This document shows positions 47,486 to 60,200 of a stretch of DNA of 64,000 bases, one piece after another. Source of the stretch: Sclerurus mexicanus (Eukaryota; Chordata; Aves; Passeriformes; Furnariidae); the NCBI GenBank assembly GCA_013396755.1, contig VWZF01003908.1, positions 775,295 through 839,294 of the forward strand. The letters are read 5' to 3'. Within the stretch, counting starts at the first letter, position 1. Each line of letters starts with the position of its first letter. The translations under genes were made by a program, and so were the position numbers. Under the pieces are notes generated by a model. It searched no databases. It had not been told where the DNA came from and saw only the letters and a list, made by a program, of their open reading frames with translations.

Positions 47486-50320
47486 AATATTTGTGATATA
47501 TCATTACAAACATTTTACAAAAGAAACATATGGCAAATTTTGAATTCTTTCCAGATGAGTGATGTCCAGACCCTCTGATATATAAATGACCTCCAGAGTC
47601 CCCTGCATTTTCCCTGTTTTGAATGCTTTGCTTCTGGTTTGGAGTCTGTCCTTGCAACTTTGTCAATTAGAATGAAATGTTGGGTCTCAAAAATTAAAAA
47701 GCCTTGGGAGTGACAAGTGAGTGTTTCAGCAAAGGAATTTAGGCAACCCATTCATTCAGTTCAGCCTAAAATACAGGAGCAATTACTTTCACGCCAGGCA
47801 GGGGCTCTGCTCCCTCTCCAGCTGCAATTCCCAAACCACTGTGCCCATTCAGTGCCTGTTTGAACAGGCAAGTACAGGACCTCCAAAGCAGGGCACAGCT
47901 GGGCACAACAGCTGGGCAAACTGCAGGCCAAAAAGCCCCCCGTGCTATGGGTGGAATTGAGTTGAAGTCACAAGCCAGAAGAAGAGATGCACTTGCTTGG
48001 AGAGAGTTGCAAAAATAACACACACGCTGCAAAACTATCTGCAAACAGATTTAAAAGTTGCCTTCCAGCAGAGACATTGAGTCCTTTTTGAACAAAGGAG
48101 ACACTTTCCAGAAAAATGTTCCTTTCGAATGAGATTAGTTTTCCTGTGAGCTTGATTTTGATGGAATTCTTTTTTTCCCAACCAGGCTGGTACTTTCGGT
48201 ACCCTAACGGCAGGCACTGATTACAGTCTGCAATACCCAAGGAACAATATTAACTCAAGAACATAAATTAATACAAGATTTTTTTTCCTCATTTGTACCC
48301 CCACCTCTTTGCCATCACCCCCAGCAACTCCCTCCACACTTCTCTAAAGAAAGAGAGCACTCATGCACAAAAGAGAGTGCAAAGGATGCTCTTCCACAGA
48401 GCCCTCTGTCGAAACCCACACACAAGCCAGGCCACTGAGAGCTGCACTGGCTGGATTGGCCATGTGTGACCTCTGCTTGAAGAGCTTTGGAACCCTTTGG
48501 CTTTCCAACAGACCTGATTACCCAACACAGGGAAGTGAGACTGCCCAAACCCTGTTCTGACGAGGTGTGAATCAGGTCGTGGGTGTGATGGAATGAGTGA
48601 GAGAGGTCAGCAATTTAAATAGATCGAAGAACTAAGGTAGGAAAACGGGCCTGGAAAACAAACTCTAGGTCATTTTGGAATTTCCACGAAGCCCAAGACG
48701 CCAATTAGCACAGGAGGAGCCACACACTTGGCCTCAGTGGTGTCTCCTTCCCACAGGAAGGAAGGATGTATTTGAAGATGTAAGGCAGTGTCAGACAATA
48801 GACAGGCAAGTCCAGAACTGGAACCTCACCAAGGTCACAGGGAGGGCAACGGTGCAATAGAATGTTAATTATATCCACGTGCAGGATGAACACCACGGAG
48901 ATGCCAATCGCCCTCAGGGAGACAGTCACATTCTCCCTGGCACAGACAGAACCAGGAATCCAAGTACAGAAGGTCAGGTCATAGGATTGCCATTTCATGG
49001 CTCCCTCCACATCTTTTGTTTGGAATTTTTAGTAGTCTTAATGGCAACTAAAAGGAAACATAACAGGGGCAGAGTTCCTAAAGAGGTTCGGATTCTGGAA
49101 CTCTTTGACCTTCTCCACACTGCTTGTCTTCATGATTATACAAACACTTTCCAACAGGAGTCTCAATTTGTGGCCCTAAGTGTCCCCTGAATGCAGATAT
49201 AGTTGTTAAAAATGATTAATTGAACAAAAGACCCAGGATACTCTGAGTTTTTACTCACAAGGATCAGGCAAATAAACAAATAACCTCTGATTCCATTCAC
49301 TGGGTTTCAATCAGGTTGAGAACTAAGCCACGACCACCTGCAGGTACATAAAACCCCACGGTGAAAAGGCCTAGCAAAACTCACCTGAAATTTGTATCAG
49401 GACATGGAATTAATTTCAATGACTGGGAAAAAAAAGAATCCCAGCAACTCCTTAAAAAGGAGAAGGGAAATCAGTTTGCAATAGCTCATCCTAAAGGATT
49501 AAATCTCACATGGGAAAAAAAGTCCAGAGCATCTGGCATTGCACCACATCTGCAGAGAGGCAGCATGGAAACCTTTGCTCAGGACCTGGCAAAGCATTGA
49601 ATTTGTCTGAAGAATAAAATTGCAATGAAATATGAAAGGAAAAGTGGAAAATATGCTGGGATTCTCCCTGCAACTGCAAAATGCACTGGGATTCTCCCTG
49701 CTCACAGGCTCCTGGTTCTTTTTCCCTTGGAGGCAGCATTTCTAGGGACAGAGAAGAAGATGTATTTCCCAGCAGTTCAGGGAAGTCTCTTCAAGCACAG
49801 CAACTGTGACCCTACAGGCAACACCCTTTTTGTGTCACAGGCTCGGTTTGGAGGAAGTTACTGTCAGTATCGATTTCTCTATCACTGGCACCTTGAACCT
49901 GCAGCTGATGGAAAACTCACTGTTCTGGGTGTTCCACCAGCACACACTGGTGCAAAGGACACCAGAGGAAACAGAGGAACACAAGGCTGAGATCTGCTGA
50001 AGGTCACCAGTGGAAACAGTTCCCCTGTCCACATACCACATCGTCCTGGACAGCTTGTTCCCCACGTGAATCCAGGCTTAAATACCTCAGTGGGACTGTA
50101 GCACCAGTTTGGGGTGACAAGAGGTCAACCTCTAACAGGTTTGGGTGGCAACAGGCAGAAGGCAGCACTGTACAAGGTGTAGGTCTTTATCAAATCCTCC
50201 AGAAATGATTTAAGAGACATTAAATTTTAAATATGTGATAATGAGCTCAAAACACAAGCTATCACATCCTGGCTCTGCCAGCTCAGACTGGACACACACA
50301 GACCTAAAGACATGGAGAAC
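47486..50320. other. Non-coding stretch, no gene seen
   Basis: No gene is recognised; frames stay at or below about 121 codons. A two-copy direct repeat (listed separately) is the only structure noticed. Words resembling AAGGTCACAGGGAGG near 48832 are too short to call a MIR. Confidence 0.65.
49648..49707. repeat. Two-copy 30-bp direct repeat
   Basis: Copies at 49648-49677 and 49678-49707 share AAAAT at the start and CTGGGATTCTCCCTGC in the middle, at a spacing of exactly 30 bp. A recent small tandem duplication is the simplest explanation. Confidence 0.75.
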
Positions 50321-50464
50321 AGACCCTGGCAGAGGTTGGGCAGAGAAGTTGTGGCTGCCCCTGGATCCCTGGAAGTGTCCAAGGCCAGGCTGGACGGGGC
50401 TTGGAGCACCCTGGGCTGGTGGAAGGTGTCCCTGCCTGTCCCTTCCAAGCAAACCATCCTGTGA
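50321..50464 (+). mobile_element. CR1 LINE 3' end fragment, internally deleted
   Basis: Sense-strand CR1 tail: GACCCTGGCAGAGGTTGGGC, AGAGAAGTTGTGGCTGCCCC, TGGATCCCTGGAAGTGTCCA, AGGCCAGGCTGGACGGGGCT, TGGAGCACCCTGGGCTGGTG, GAAGGTGTCCCTGCC. It then jumps directly to TCCCTTCCAAGCAAACCATC and TGTGA. The usual stretch between GTCCCTGCC and TCCCTTCCAA (the GGCAGGGGGTTGGAACTAG part) is missing, indicating an internal deletion of roughly 40-50 bp. The terminal repeats are lost. Confidence 0.9.
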
Positions 50465-51894
50465 GCCCCTGAGAATGGCTGGGCACCAGTGAACCATACA
50501 AGAATAGCAGAGCAGCATAATGAGGTTTGCCACTCAGCTTTGTGCATGCAGATAGGTTCCTATTAGCACATGGTTGATAACCCTTTTATCATCAGCAAAA
50601 TAACTGGCAACCCTATTGAGTTAAATTAAATTATGCTGATGCAAAAAGATGAACATCTCAGTTCCTTCAGGTCCTCTGGACACTTGCAAGATTTTTCTGT
50701 TCTAATAATCCTGGGGCAAATGATGAATGTTTCACGTGTGAAAGGTGACACCTACTCTGAGCACCTGCGATGGTTGTTCAGAAACAATACATACTATACT
50801 TTAAAAAATAGTAGAGCAGAGCATGGTCAGGAGGAAAAGGTTCAAGAACTCGGAGGGGGTGAGGAAAGAAGAAATCTAATTCCTGTTAAGTAGGCAACTG
50901 TGGTAGGTATCGACACTTTTGAAATTAAAACGCTGAACAATTATCATCTCAGCACACCATTAATGTCACCTTCAGCAGCAAACACTCCGCTGACCTAAAC
51001 AAACCAAGAAACACACACCTTAATTCAGCAAACATCCTAACAGTGCCACCGCAGTCACTGCCAGCAGGTTCGTTTTCATCGTGACCAAACGTCACACCTG
51101 AAAGACGACCAGCCATGCTGGCAGCTCTTGGGTTGTGCCACTGGGGTGGCACCGGTGCCTCTCTGCTGCCACTCTCTGCAGCCTCCCACGCCTTCCTGCC
51201 CCCGAACCCAGAGGGACGCACGAGAGCACCTGCACAAGCAGAAACGTGACCTATCAATGGTGTATTACTGGGTTCCTTTCGGGCATAAAACAATGGCACA
51301 GTCAGTCTCATCCTGCAGTGGCCCTGCAGTCCTGCTGAAGCCTCACACTTATTGTAATTTTCCGATCCTTCCCCGAGGCTCAGCTGGATTTCCCGCAGCG
51401 CCTGAGGATCGCGGGCCAGGCTCGCGACTGCTCAAGAAATCAGGCGAGTTTCAATGCTCCTGTTGTTTTCCCAGGGAGGTGTTTTCGCACGGGGGTCACT
51501 GGCCCCTCCACCCTCCGTGTCCCCTCCGCCCCAAGGCAAGGCAGTAAAAGAAACGTGGCTGGAAATGACACTACCAGCTGAGATGTAATGGGTGGTGGAG
51601 CGGCAGCCGCATCCTGTCCAGCAGGAACCCGAAGGTACAGGAATGTGGGAAGACTCCAGCGAGCCTCCTTAAGCAGCCAGCGCGGGCTGGGAACCAGAGA
51701 GGAGATAAGGGATGCCCTTTCCTCCTCCACCCTCCGCAGATAAGCATCGTGTGCCTCAGACATCTTGTCCACCGATCTGGGCTTTTCGGCCGTGGCTCAG
51801 TATCTGTGAGCCCACCTTCCTTCCTCTGCTCCCAGCACGGCCCCAGTACAAGAGATAACGGGGCCGGGACCTGCCCAGGGCTGGCCTGGGCGCT
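50465..51894. other. Non-coding stretch, no gene seen
   Basis: The first part is AT-rich and unremarkable. From about 51120 the GC content rises and CpGs become more frequent, leading into the CpG island at 51895. Frames of 110-140 codons on both strands overlap one another and show no domain. Confidence 0.6.
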
Positions 51895-52250
51895 GTGAAG
51901 GGCGCCGGAGACACCTGTCCCTCCCAGGCAAGGCACAGGGAGAAGGGCCCGGGGCTCCCCCGAGAGCGAACGCCGCTGTTTGAGGAGACAGGTGTGCCCT
52001 GGCAGACGGAGCCAGAGCCTGTTTGCTCAGGCAACATCCCCAGGCCCGGCTCCGACGGCGAGAGATTTATTGTCTGTTTGGACACCGACACCGACATGAC
52101 CGTCCCAAACCGCGCCAAGGTGCCGCGGCCCCGCCAGGCGGGCAGGACACCGACACGGAGGGCTGGGGGGCGAAGCCGCGTGAGGAGCGAGGTGTGTGCT
52201 CGGACAACACGGCAAACAAGAAGGCACCCCGTTAAAAGTATCTAAGAGGC
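51895..52250. promoter_or_regulatory. CpG island
   Basis: About 30 CpGs in some 350 bp, densest at about 52080-52200 (CCGACACCGACATGACCG; GGTGCCGCGGCCCCGCC). An ACACCG unit is repeated in tandem at about 52083-52094. Flanking DNA is CpG-depleted. Open frames on both strands (plus 51895-52245, 116 codons; minus 51756-52118, 120 codons) are what GC-rich DNA gives by chance, and neither resembles a known protein. It could be a promoter of an unseen transcript or an isolated unmethylated element. Confidence 0.5.
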
Positions 52251-55200
52251 GCCAGAAAACAGATTCCACGTCCTCTGGCTGTGGAAGGAAGGCACTAAAT
52301 AACCGACTGCTCTGCCTTGCGAGCTTGCAGGCTCCAGGCCAAGATAATGACAGTAACACAGGCTGCGTGTCATTCCAGAGCATCCCACGATGCTCAGACA
52401 CAAGGCAGCAGCCAGTCAGGCAGAGGGGAATTTAGGGCCAGGAGAAACTAAAGATAAAGAAGGAAAATCCTTAGAAAAAGGATCTGGGGAATTTAGATCC
52501 TGTGTACAAACAGAAATAACCTTTCCACCTAATCACCTCCCCTCCCAACTGCCCTGAGTAATACAATTCCCAAGTTATCTCAGCTAAAACAATCCTGAAC
52601 CTATCTGGAGGTTCAGAAGATCAGAAAGCCTGAGCTTTTTACATTCCTTCAGGTTTTCTTGTTGCTCATCTAACCCTCTGTCAGGGAGGTTGTGCGAACT
52701 ACAGAACTCTGAGTCCTGCCTTATGGCTGGCCCTGCTGCAGGAGCCAGCAGATAAGAGCAGGCAGGACTGGGCCCAGGGAGAAGGCTCAGACCTGGCACT
52801 GCAATTCTTCTTTGGGTGAAGAACTGCTTGAAACTGAGGGATGGTGCATTCATTTGAAGGGGAAAATAAATCCACACACAAAAGCAAAACAAACCAGAGT
52901 CAGCAACATTACAAGGGTTTGTTTTTTCTTTTGGAAAAGAGAATATTATTTTAATACCATCTTTCCACAGTATTTCTTGCTGTAAGCCTTCTTGGAAGAG
53001 AAGGAATGGCATTTCAGCCCAAGAGCCTCCAGCTACTTTCTCTTCAAAGTGTCATTAGTACTGAAAATTCCAGCAATCCTCCAGACCCTGCCACCTTCTT
53101 ACTAAGCCTTGGTTTGCCCTGTCCATCCCTTCCTTGAACTGAATACTCAGGGTATTCTGAACCAACTCGGTGAATTCCTCCTTTCCCGTATTCCCCCGAC
53201 ACAGAACTGGAAGAGCTGAGATACTTTCAAAAGGTGGGGCTTGGGAGCTTTCGATTTCAGTTTTGTGCAGCTTCAAAAAAAAAAAAAAAAAAGGCAGTAA
53301 AAGACAACTCTTATCTGAGCAAGTTTTCCCCATGTGCTGGAGAGGCTCGTGCTGAGCACATCCGTGATGATAAACTGAATTATTCAGCGCTGCACATGCA
53401 CAAATATGTCACTGCACACACACAGTGCCCGGCCCCTGTGCTGGAACTGGGACCCCCGGGCAGAACCTGGGCCCTGCCAGGACCAGCCTGCTCCTTCCAG
53501 GAATCCAGTGGAGTGTCTGCAGTCCCACAAAAGGGCTCCCTTGCTCCTGCCTGCCCACAGCAGGGCTTCCCTGAGAAGCAGGACTGTCAGCAGGCTGGAG
53601 GACAGTGCTATCTGCTGTCTCTGCCTGCCCCCAGCCCTCCCCGCACATCCTCCTCTCTCAGCCTCTGCTTCGGCTGTGATTGACAGACTCGTGAATTATG
53701 AAAAAGTAGAAAGAGCTTTGGTGAAGCTCAGAGGTATTTTTATCGCAGTTTGTGCCCCCCTCCTCTTCTCCCCATCATATATATCAGAATAAGAATGCTT
53801 TTACACAGAGAAAAAAAAATAAAATCTATAGAGTCCTCAAAGGAACAGTTTTTCTCCTCCTCTCAGCAGCCTGTCCTCAGCCTGGTTCCCTTTTCAATGG
53901 GCTGCTGGCTCCTGGCTGTCTGCTGATAGGAAGGATTAGCTACACAAATGGCCCAAGGAAAGAGTCAAAACTCAGGGCAGCACAGCCCTCCAGCCCACTG
54001 AGCTGTTTGTGCTCGCCCAGCCACAGCCTCATACAAGAACACACTGCAGGGGCTGCAATAGTGCCTTCCAGCCTGGCCCATCCTGGCTGGGCTGGCCCTG
54101 GAAAAAGCAAGGGTCAGCTAAGAGTGCTCAGAAATTCTGAGAGAGGTTAAAATTAACAGGAAAATTTAAAGTTATTAACGGAGTCACGCTTTCTCCCTTT
54201 CCCACCGTTTTTTTGGTTTAGGGACTAATAGTTTGAGTTGTTCTTTACAAACATGGGCAGATATTTTAACCTGTTTCCATCCCAAATGCTGAGAGGCAGT
54301 TTCCAAACTCGGATGCCAGACGTTACAAAGCCAGACTCTGTAATCTGAGTTAGTCATTATTCCTGAAGTGCTGAGCATTCCCCCCTGCTCTGCCTTCCAC
54401 AGGAATCCTGGGAATCTTAGAAACCAGCTTACCTTCTCTGAGATGCACAAAAATAATTTAGGAAGCTACATTTTAGACACCAACACTGTAGGAGAACCAA
54501 TTCAAAGAGGAGTTGGGAGGCTGATTAAAAACAAGCCACAACAAGATGACACCAAATATCACAAGACCTGAAATGGAATCTTATCATTTATCAATGCTTC
54601 TACCACACAATTGATCTCTCCTACATTATCTAATGTTTCTCCTTTGCTCTTCAGCCTCCTCTTCTCCCTCTCATCAGAACAGCTGTGTTGCCAACCTTCT
54701 TCCTAGAAGGGAGAGATAAGCTCCAAACCACGCCCCCCCCCAACCTCCCCATCACCAGAAAACCTGAATTCACCCTCCTTCTGTTTCTGTGTCTTCAAAA
54801 TACAGGAGCAACTTCTCAGCCGAGGAATCTGGTGATTCCATTAACCAAAAACTAGAAGTGTAGCCGAATTCAGAGACAGCAAGAGCTGCTATCATCGGCT
54901 GTGTGGAAGGACATCCAGCAAGCAGAAGGAAAAATACCTTCTTGGACACCAAACACTCTGCTCAAGCTGCCATCCTCCCTCTGTTCCTTCCACCCAGAGG
55001 TAAAGAGCTAGAAAATGGCCTGGGGTCTTTCCTAGAAGGACCTTCCAAAGCTGGCTGTGAGCAAACTGGGTGGATCCCGAATCCTGCAAATATCCTGGGT
55101 TCTGAATCGAGGCTGCCTACAAGGAAAACACAGGTGCCAGGTCTGAGGAGTGCCCGGCACTCAATCACAGTGCAAACATCACTAACAGGACTTCACTCTG

Positions 55201-56840
55201 ACCTCTGGCTGAATTGGGTGACTATTTGCACCTTCTGCACAGATATATGTAGTTAAAGTGGCCTGAAATATAGCCAAGAGAAACTCAGAGGGAAAGACAC
55301 TTCTTTTCAGTTTTTCTGCAGCCAAAAGTCAGTTGAACATCTCCTCTCTCCTTCAGCCAAGGGACTGCCTGTCTTTTCTCCCCAACCCACTCAGCCCACG
55401 CAGCTCCAAGATAAAAGTTGCTAACTTAGCTGGAAGAGACAGTAAGCTGCACAGTCCATGTAAGAGGATGCACAGCAAATTATGATGTTCCCTGTGAACA
55501 CAGACCTGAGGCAGAGGGGGTGAACCAGGTTCCTCTGCATCCCTACAGGCAGGAGCATAGTGGACACAGTCCCAAAGGTCACGCTGTCCTCAGGGCACAG
55601 AGCTATCAGCTGAACAGAACACACATTTTACTATTTGTACAACACATCCTCTGTTCGGAAGTGCCTTCAGCCTGGCCTACCTTACCCTGCTGAGAGAGAA
55701 TTATTTAGAAGCTCAGCAATGTTTCCCCTCACCATGGAGTGTATCTACTCTGGTTTGAGAAGGGAGAAAACAATCATTCAGGTGCTGATAGTCCTCTGAT
55801 GCCTTCCCACAGCTGCTGCACATTGATCAGGAAAAGGATCCTAATGCAATTTGTCAGAACTGCGAGATATCCTTTCTCACACATAAGGGAAAACACAGAC
55901 ACAGCACCGTGGCACTGTATTTCTGTGTGAGTGCTCAGCTGTGAGGGCACACTAACCCTGCTGGTCCCATCTGGGTGCCAACCAGCACAACCAGAGGAGC
56001 CGAGATAAAATCCCTAGTAACTTTTCCAAGGCACACATTAAGTCAGAGATAGAACTTCAGGGGGTTTGACAGCACGCAGCAATTCCTTCCTTCCCCAAAC
56101 ACTGGGTTTTTTGCACTTGCATTAAAAAACCGCTTTGGAATTATTTCACCTGTTTGTCACTGTGGACACCTTTCCGTCGAGACCCTCCACAAGACTTTGA
56201 AAGAGCTCTTGGCCCAAGTGCAGGCAGGGGCTGAGATCCCTGGTAAGCAACCATCCCATATCCCAGAGCTTCAGGGTGCTCACTCCATCACCCACCCACT
56301 GCCTTTCAAGGCTGTTTTAATGTGACAGAATTATTCTGCAGACACACTTTCCAAAAAGGCACTTATGTGCCTAATTCCTGTTGCAGAACTATGAGGCTTA
56401 AGGAGCTTAATCCTTTGAAATTCCCCGTTGGCTCCAGCAGAGCTGTGGTTGTATACACCCCGTGCAGTTTGATATTTATTTCCCAGCAGTGTAAAAAGTC
56501 TTCTTCTCACCCTTTTTAAGTACATGAGCACAAGTAGGCCAAGGCCTGCCTTCCTGTTTTAAGAAGTGAAAGCGCCGGGGCAGACTGCCAGAGGACTTAA
56601 TATAGTCTCAGATCTAAATTTAACAACAATAACATGGCTCCAGTCTGACCCTACAAAGAAAAGTTTGCAGAGACACACACACCAAAAAAAAATAAAAAGG
56701 CAATTCTTCACAAATTAAGAAAACAATAAAGGTCCCTTTCAAGTGTCAAGGAATATTCTTAGCCAGCCTGCAACACCTAAATCAAGAGAGAGGTTGTTAA
56801 AATGGCATAATACCAGGAAATTCGCCTACAGGGTCTACTT
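52251..56840. other. Non-coding stretch, no gene seen
   Basis: No gene is recognised. The longest frame is 53234-53683 (plus, 149 codons), which includes a poly-lysine stretch translated from an A18 run and is spurious. No named transposon is seen. A C-run lies at about 54732-54740. Confidence 0.65.
53275..53292. repeat. Poly(A) run of 18
   Basis: Uninterrupted A18 following GCAGCTTC. It is not preceded by a recognisable retroposed body or a polyadenylation signal in the expected place, and I saw no target duplication, so it is treated as a simple homopolymer. Confidence 0.85.
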
Positions 56841-56849
56841 CCTCCTCGG

Positions 56850-57215
56850 AGACTCCAGCCCGGAGTGCCGGAGTCAGTGTGCTTGCCACGGGGGCGGCGG
56901 GGAGGAACAGCGCGCTCACTGAAGCCACTCTATAAAAAAATAAAATAACCCCCCCAAAGCTGGATATCAACACCGCAGCCTCGAGATCTAAGATGATACA
57001 AGCGGCCTTCCTGGCCCGAGATGCCGAGGCACATCAATAGCCCCTTTAATCCTCTCCCGGGCAGCGCTTCCTGACGCGGAGCGCCCCGGGGGGAGCGCGG
57101 CGCGGACGGGAGCGCTCGCACACAATACCGCGGTGATAACGCGCCCTATTTATAGCGCCGAGCAGCCCCCTCGGAGCGCTCATTACGGACCCCGGTGGGA
57201 AGAAAACACCACCAG
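56850..57215. promoter_or_regulatory. CpG island with core-promoter-like motifs
   Basis: CpG density climbs from 56850 and peaks at 57061-57180, where I counted about 20 CpGs in 120 bp. The palindrome GAGCGCTC occurs twice, at 57110-57117 and 57174-57181, 64 bp apart. Between them lies CTATTTATAG flanked by GCGCC-type sequence. CCGAG and CTCGG (57158-57174) form a short stem. It could be the TATA-type promoter of a transcript running rightward (start near 57178-57182) or a MEF2-responsive enhancer. No exon downstream can be defended. Confidence 0.55.
57146..57155. promoter_or_regulatory. Perfect MEF2 site / TATA-like element
   Basis: CTATTTATAG fits the full MEF2 consensus (C/T)TA(A/T)4TA(G/A) with no mismatch. 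Alternatively it is a TATA box, preceded by CGCGCC, which matches six of seven positions of the upstream TFIIB recognition element, with an initiator-like TCATTAC about 30 bp downstream. Its position inside a CpG island raises the chance that it is real. A 10-bp match can also arise by chance in AT-rich DNA, but this one lies in GC-rich DNA. Confidence 0.5.
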
Positions 57216-60200
57216 AAAGTTATTCAAGCGAGTTAAAGATACACCTGAACCCTCCCTTCCTCTCCCACCCCTCTCTGAGGTCATAACATCACAATATAGT
57301 CTCCGAAGCAAGGACGTTCCTCCGGGACACTCTGATAGGGAAAGTGTGAACAACAAAAGCCCATTGTTAGCGGGGAACGGTGGTGCCACTTAGACCCTCG
57401 TTAAGCTCCCCAGGGGCTGTGGTTTGCGTTATGCAGGCTTAAAAATAAAAGGCACTGGGACAAGGGACAAACAAATAATGAAGTCATTTCCATTTACCTA
57501 GACCGGCCAGGGGGTTGCCAAGCAGGGTAACCGGTTATTGCTGGGTGTTAGCAGCATCTCCGCCCTGGGACTCCCACCTCCCCTGTCCACGCTGCTCCCA
57601 GCAAATTTTCCACATTGAATTGCTTGAGGAGTTCAGCTCCATCCCAGAATTAGACGTGGATGGTACCCTCAGATTGCTAGCACATCTTACAAAGCTCCTG
57701 TGCTGGGAGACTCCCCCTTGTCCAGTGTCTACTGATCCTCCACAGGTTTTTACTGGGCATCACTCCTGAGTTCGAGGAAGATTTTAAAGGAATATCTGAG
57801 CTGCACAATGCAGTTAATTCCCCTACCCTCAAACCACTACTCCTGAGCCATAAGGACAAGCAGTTACATCACCTAATGACGTTCCAGCTACTGCATCTAA
57901 AACTTTCTTGCACGGCCAACACCATCACTGTGGGCACTGCTGGGCTGCTCCAGGGATTCCTCCCCAGTCATCCGTGGGAGAATTTCCCAGCACACACAAA
58001 GAGGAGCTGTGGAAGGGCTCAAATGGAGACACCCTGGGTCAAGATTACAGTAGGTGTGGTAGTGGCTGGAGGTGCCTCAACCAGACACCAGCAGCTCCTC
58101 TTGGATCCAACCCTTTGAATAACAGCATTTCTGCATCTCATGCTCCAACACACAAAGTAGGAGCTAGTCCTGCAGGGAAGACAAGCTTTCGGTCTTCACT
58201 GTTCCCAGTACAGTCCTCTGGGACCCACAACAGCTTTCCAGGAATCCCAACAGCCTGCTGGAGAAGCCTCCTGAAGAGGTGACACTGTAGTGTCACTGTA
58301 GTGAATGCCTGCACTCACCTGCACATCACACATCTCTTGCAGCCTAAAAAGAAGCTTTTCTGCATTTAGAAGGACCAGTGAATGCCTGAGCAGAGGGAAC
58401 TAAAGATGGTACAAATGACCTTTGCCATCTGCTCTAGTTGCGCCAAGTGCTGCTCCAGGTCACCCCAGGAGCTTTCCCCTCGTCCTGGCTCTAAGAACTA
58501 AAGCCCTGCACCTGGTGAAAGGAGATGCCAGAGGCCCCAGGAGTGTGCTGCTTGTTCTCTCCAGCTTCATCTGTGGCAGGGACTGCCCACTGAAATCCCC
58601 TCTCAAAGACACGGTGAGGAGCAGGGAACCTCAACCACATTCATTTGTACTGATTTGCCCCAAAGGTTGGAACATGAGAAATCTGACAAGATGCCATTTT
58701 CCTCCTCTGGTTCTTCCCACTCCAGGCTTACCTTCTCCCCATCTGGGAAGAGTGAAGGAAGGCAATATTTGGGTCTGGAGAGTCAAAAAAGAACACCCTG
58801 GAGAACTGAATTACACAACTTTGTACCTCAGTTCAGTGTTGGCTCTTCCTTCCTTCCCTTCCTCACAGTACTGGTGTCAGGACTGATGTGGTTACACAAG
58901 ACTGTCAAATTTCATCAGGAAAAAAATAAAAGAGTTTCTAATGGTGATGGTTTCAGGGAACAGATTGAAGACATTCAACCCCCAGGGAGGAGGAAAAATC
59001 AGAATGCGAATGTAAAAACAACAAATGTCTTTTTAGATGTCTTTTTTTTTTTTAATCTCATCATTTTAAGCCAGTCTCCATTTGGGCAGGCCTGATTCAC
59101 GCTTTCAAAGGCTTGTGGTTTTCAGTGCTGCAAAGCTGAAATGCCGCAATGGCCCTGTGATTGTGTGTGGGTCTAACCTGAGGCTGCAGCTGGGCAGTCC
59201 CTGCAGCCTCTTCTCCTGGAAGTCAGTGCCCAGTTTGGAGCCAGGACTGTGTCCAGGTGGGAAGGGGTCCCTGTCTGCCCACCCCTCTGCGCTCAACACA
59301 AAACCAAACCCATCTCCACCACCAGTGAATACTCGTGAAGCTCATTTAACGTTCGATTCCATTCCAATCACAAACCACTCCAAAATCCCACATCGTGTCT
59401 GTTCCCATTGATCCACGATGGCATCTTTTAACATGTGGTTATTTTTAGCCATAACTGATTATCAGTAATCAGGAGAAAGCTGCCCACTTTAATCCTGACA
59501 GCAAGTCACAGAAAGTACTTGTTCTACCCAAAGCCAGTCCTCCTTCTCCCAGCAGCATGGGTGCTCCATATGGAAACAACAGTGCTTGTACCTACAGTGT
59601 CCTGGCACAAAGGACTGCCAAAAACACCCAGAGCAGTCACGGCTCTCAGCTCTGTCTCGTGTTTGGGATGGTTTGATAAAATTGGCATGCTGGTTAAAAT
59701 GGTTTGTGATACAAAGTGATTCATTTTTTGCCTTCCCCTCGGCTTTCCCATGGAGAAACCAGTATTTATTTTCACCTTGGGTGGGCTGGGAAATACAGTG
59801 TTAGGATGCTTCAGCATGCAAATAAAATATTTATAGATGCTAAGTATTATTTTGTTTACTCCTCCAGTAGTACAAGCAGCTGTGTCAGGATTAAGGCAGC
59901 AATTTCCAGTTCCAGTGGAGGTTTCCTCATGTGACAACAAAATACTGTGTAATCACATCTTTACATGACCCAGTACTACAACAAAGACCGAAGGTTTGAT
60001 TCACGTGTACACTGAGGCTCCTTTATACAGTTCTGGCCATAAAATAAAAGAGATTTCAAGTGTATGTAATACTTCAAGACTCTCTGGTACTCCTTGTAGC
60101 AGGGGTTTAGTGGTAAGGCAAACTGGACTCTGGATATTTGACTAGTTCACAGGAAATCTGTTGAGGAGATGCAAAAATAGAAGAGTTTTAAACTGAGGAC

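Noticed and set aside
53275..53292. Processed pseudogene poly(A) tail
   Set aside because: No recognisable gene body before the A-run and no target-site duplication seen.
53234..53683. Plus-strand frame of 149 codons with a poly-lysine run
   Set aside because: The lysines come from an A18 homopolymer; chance frame.
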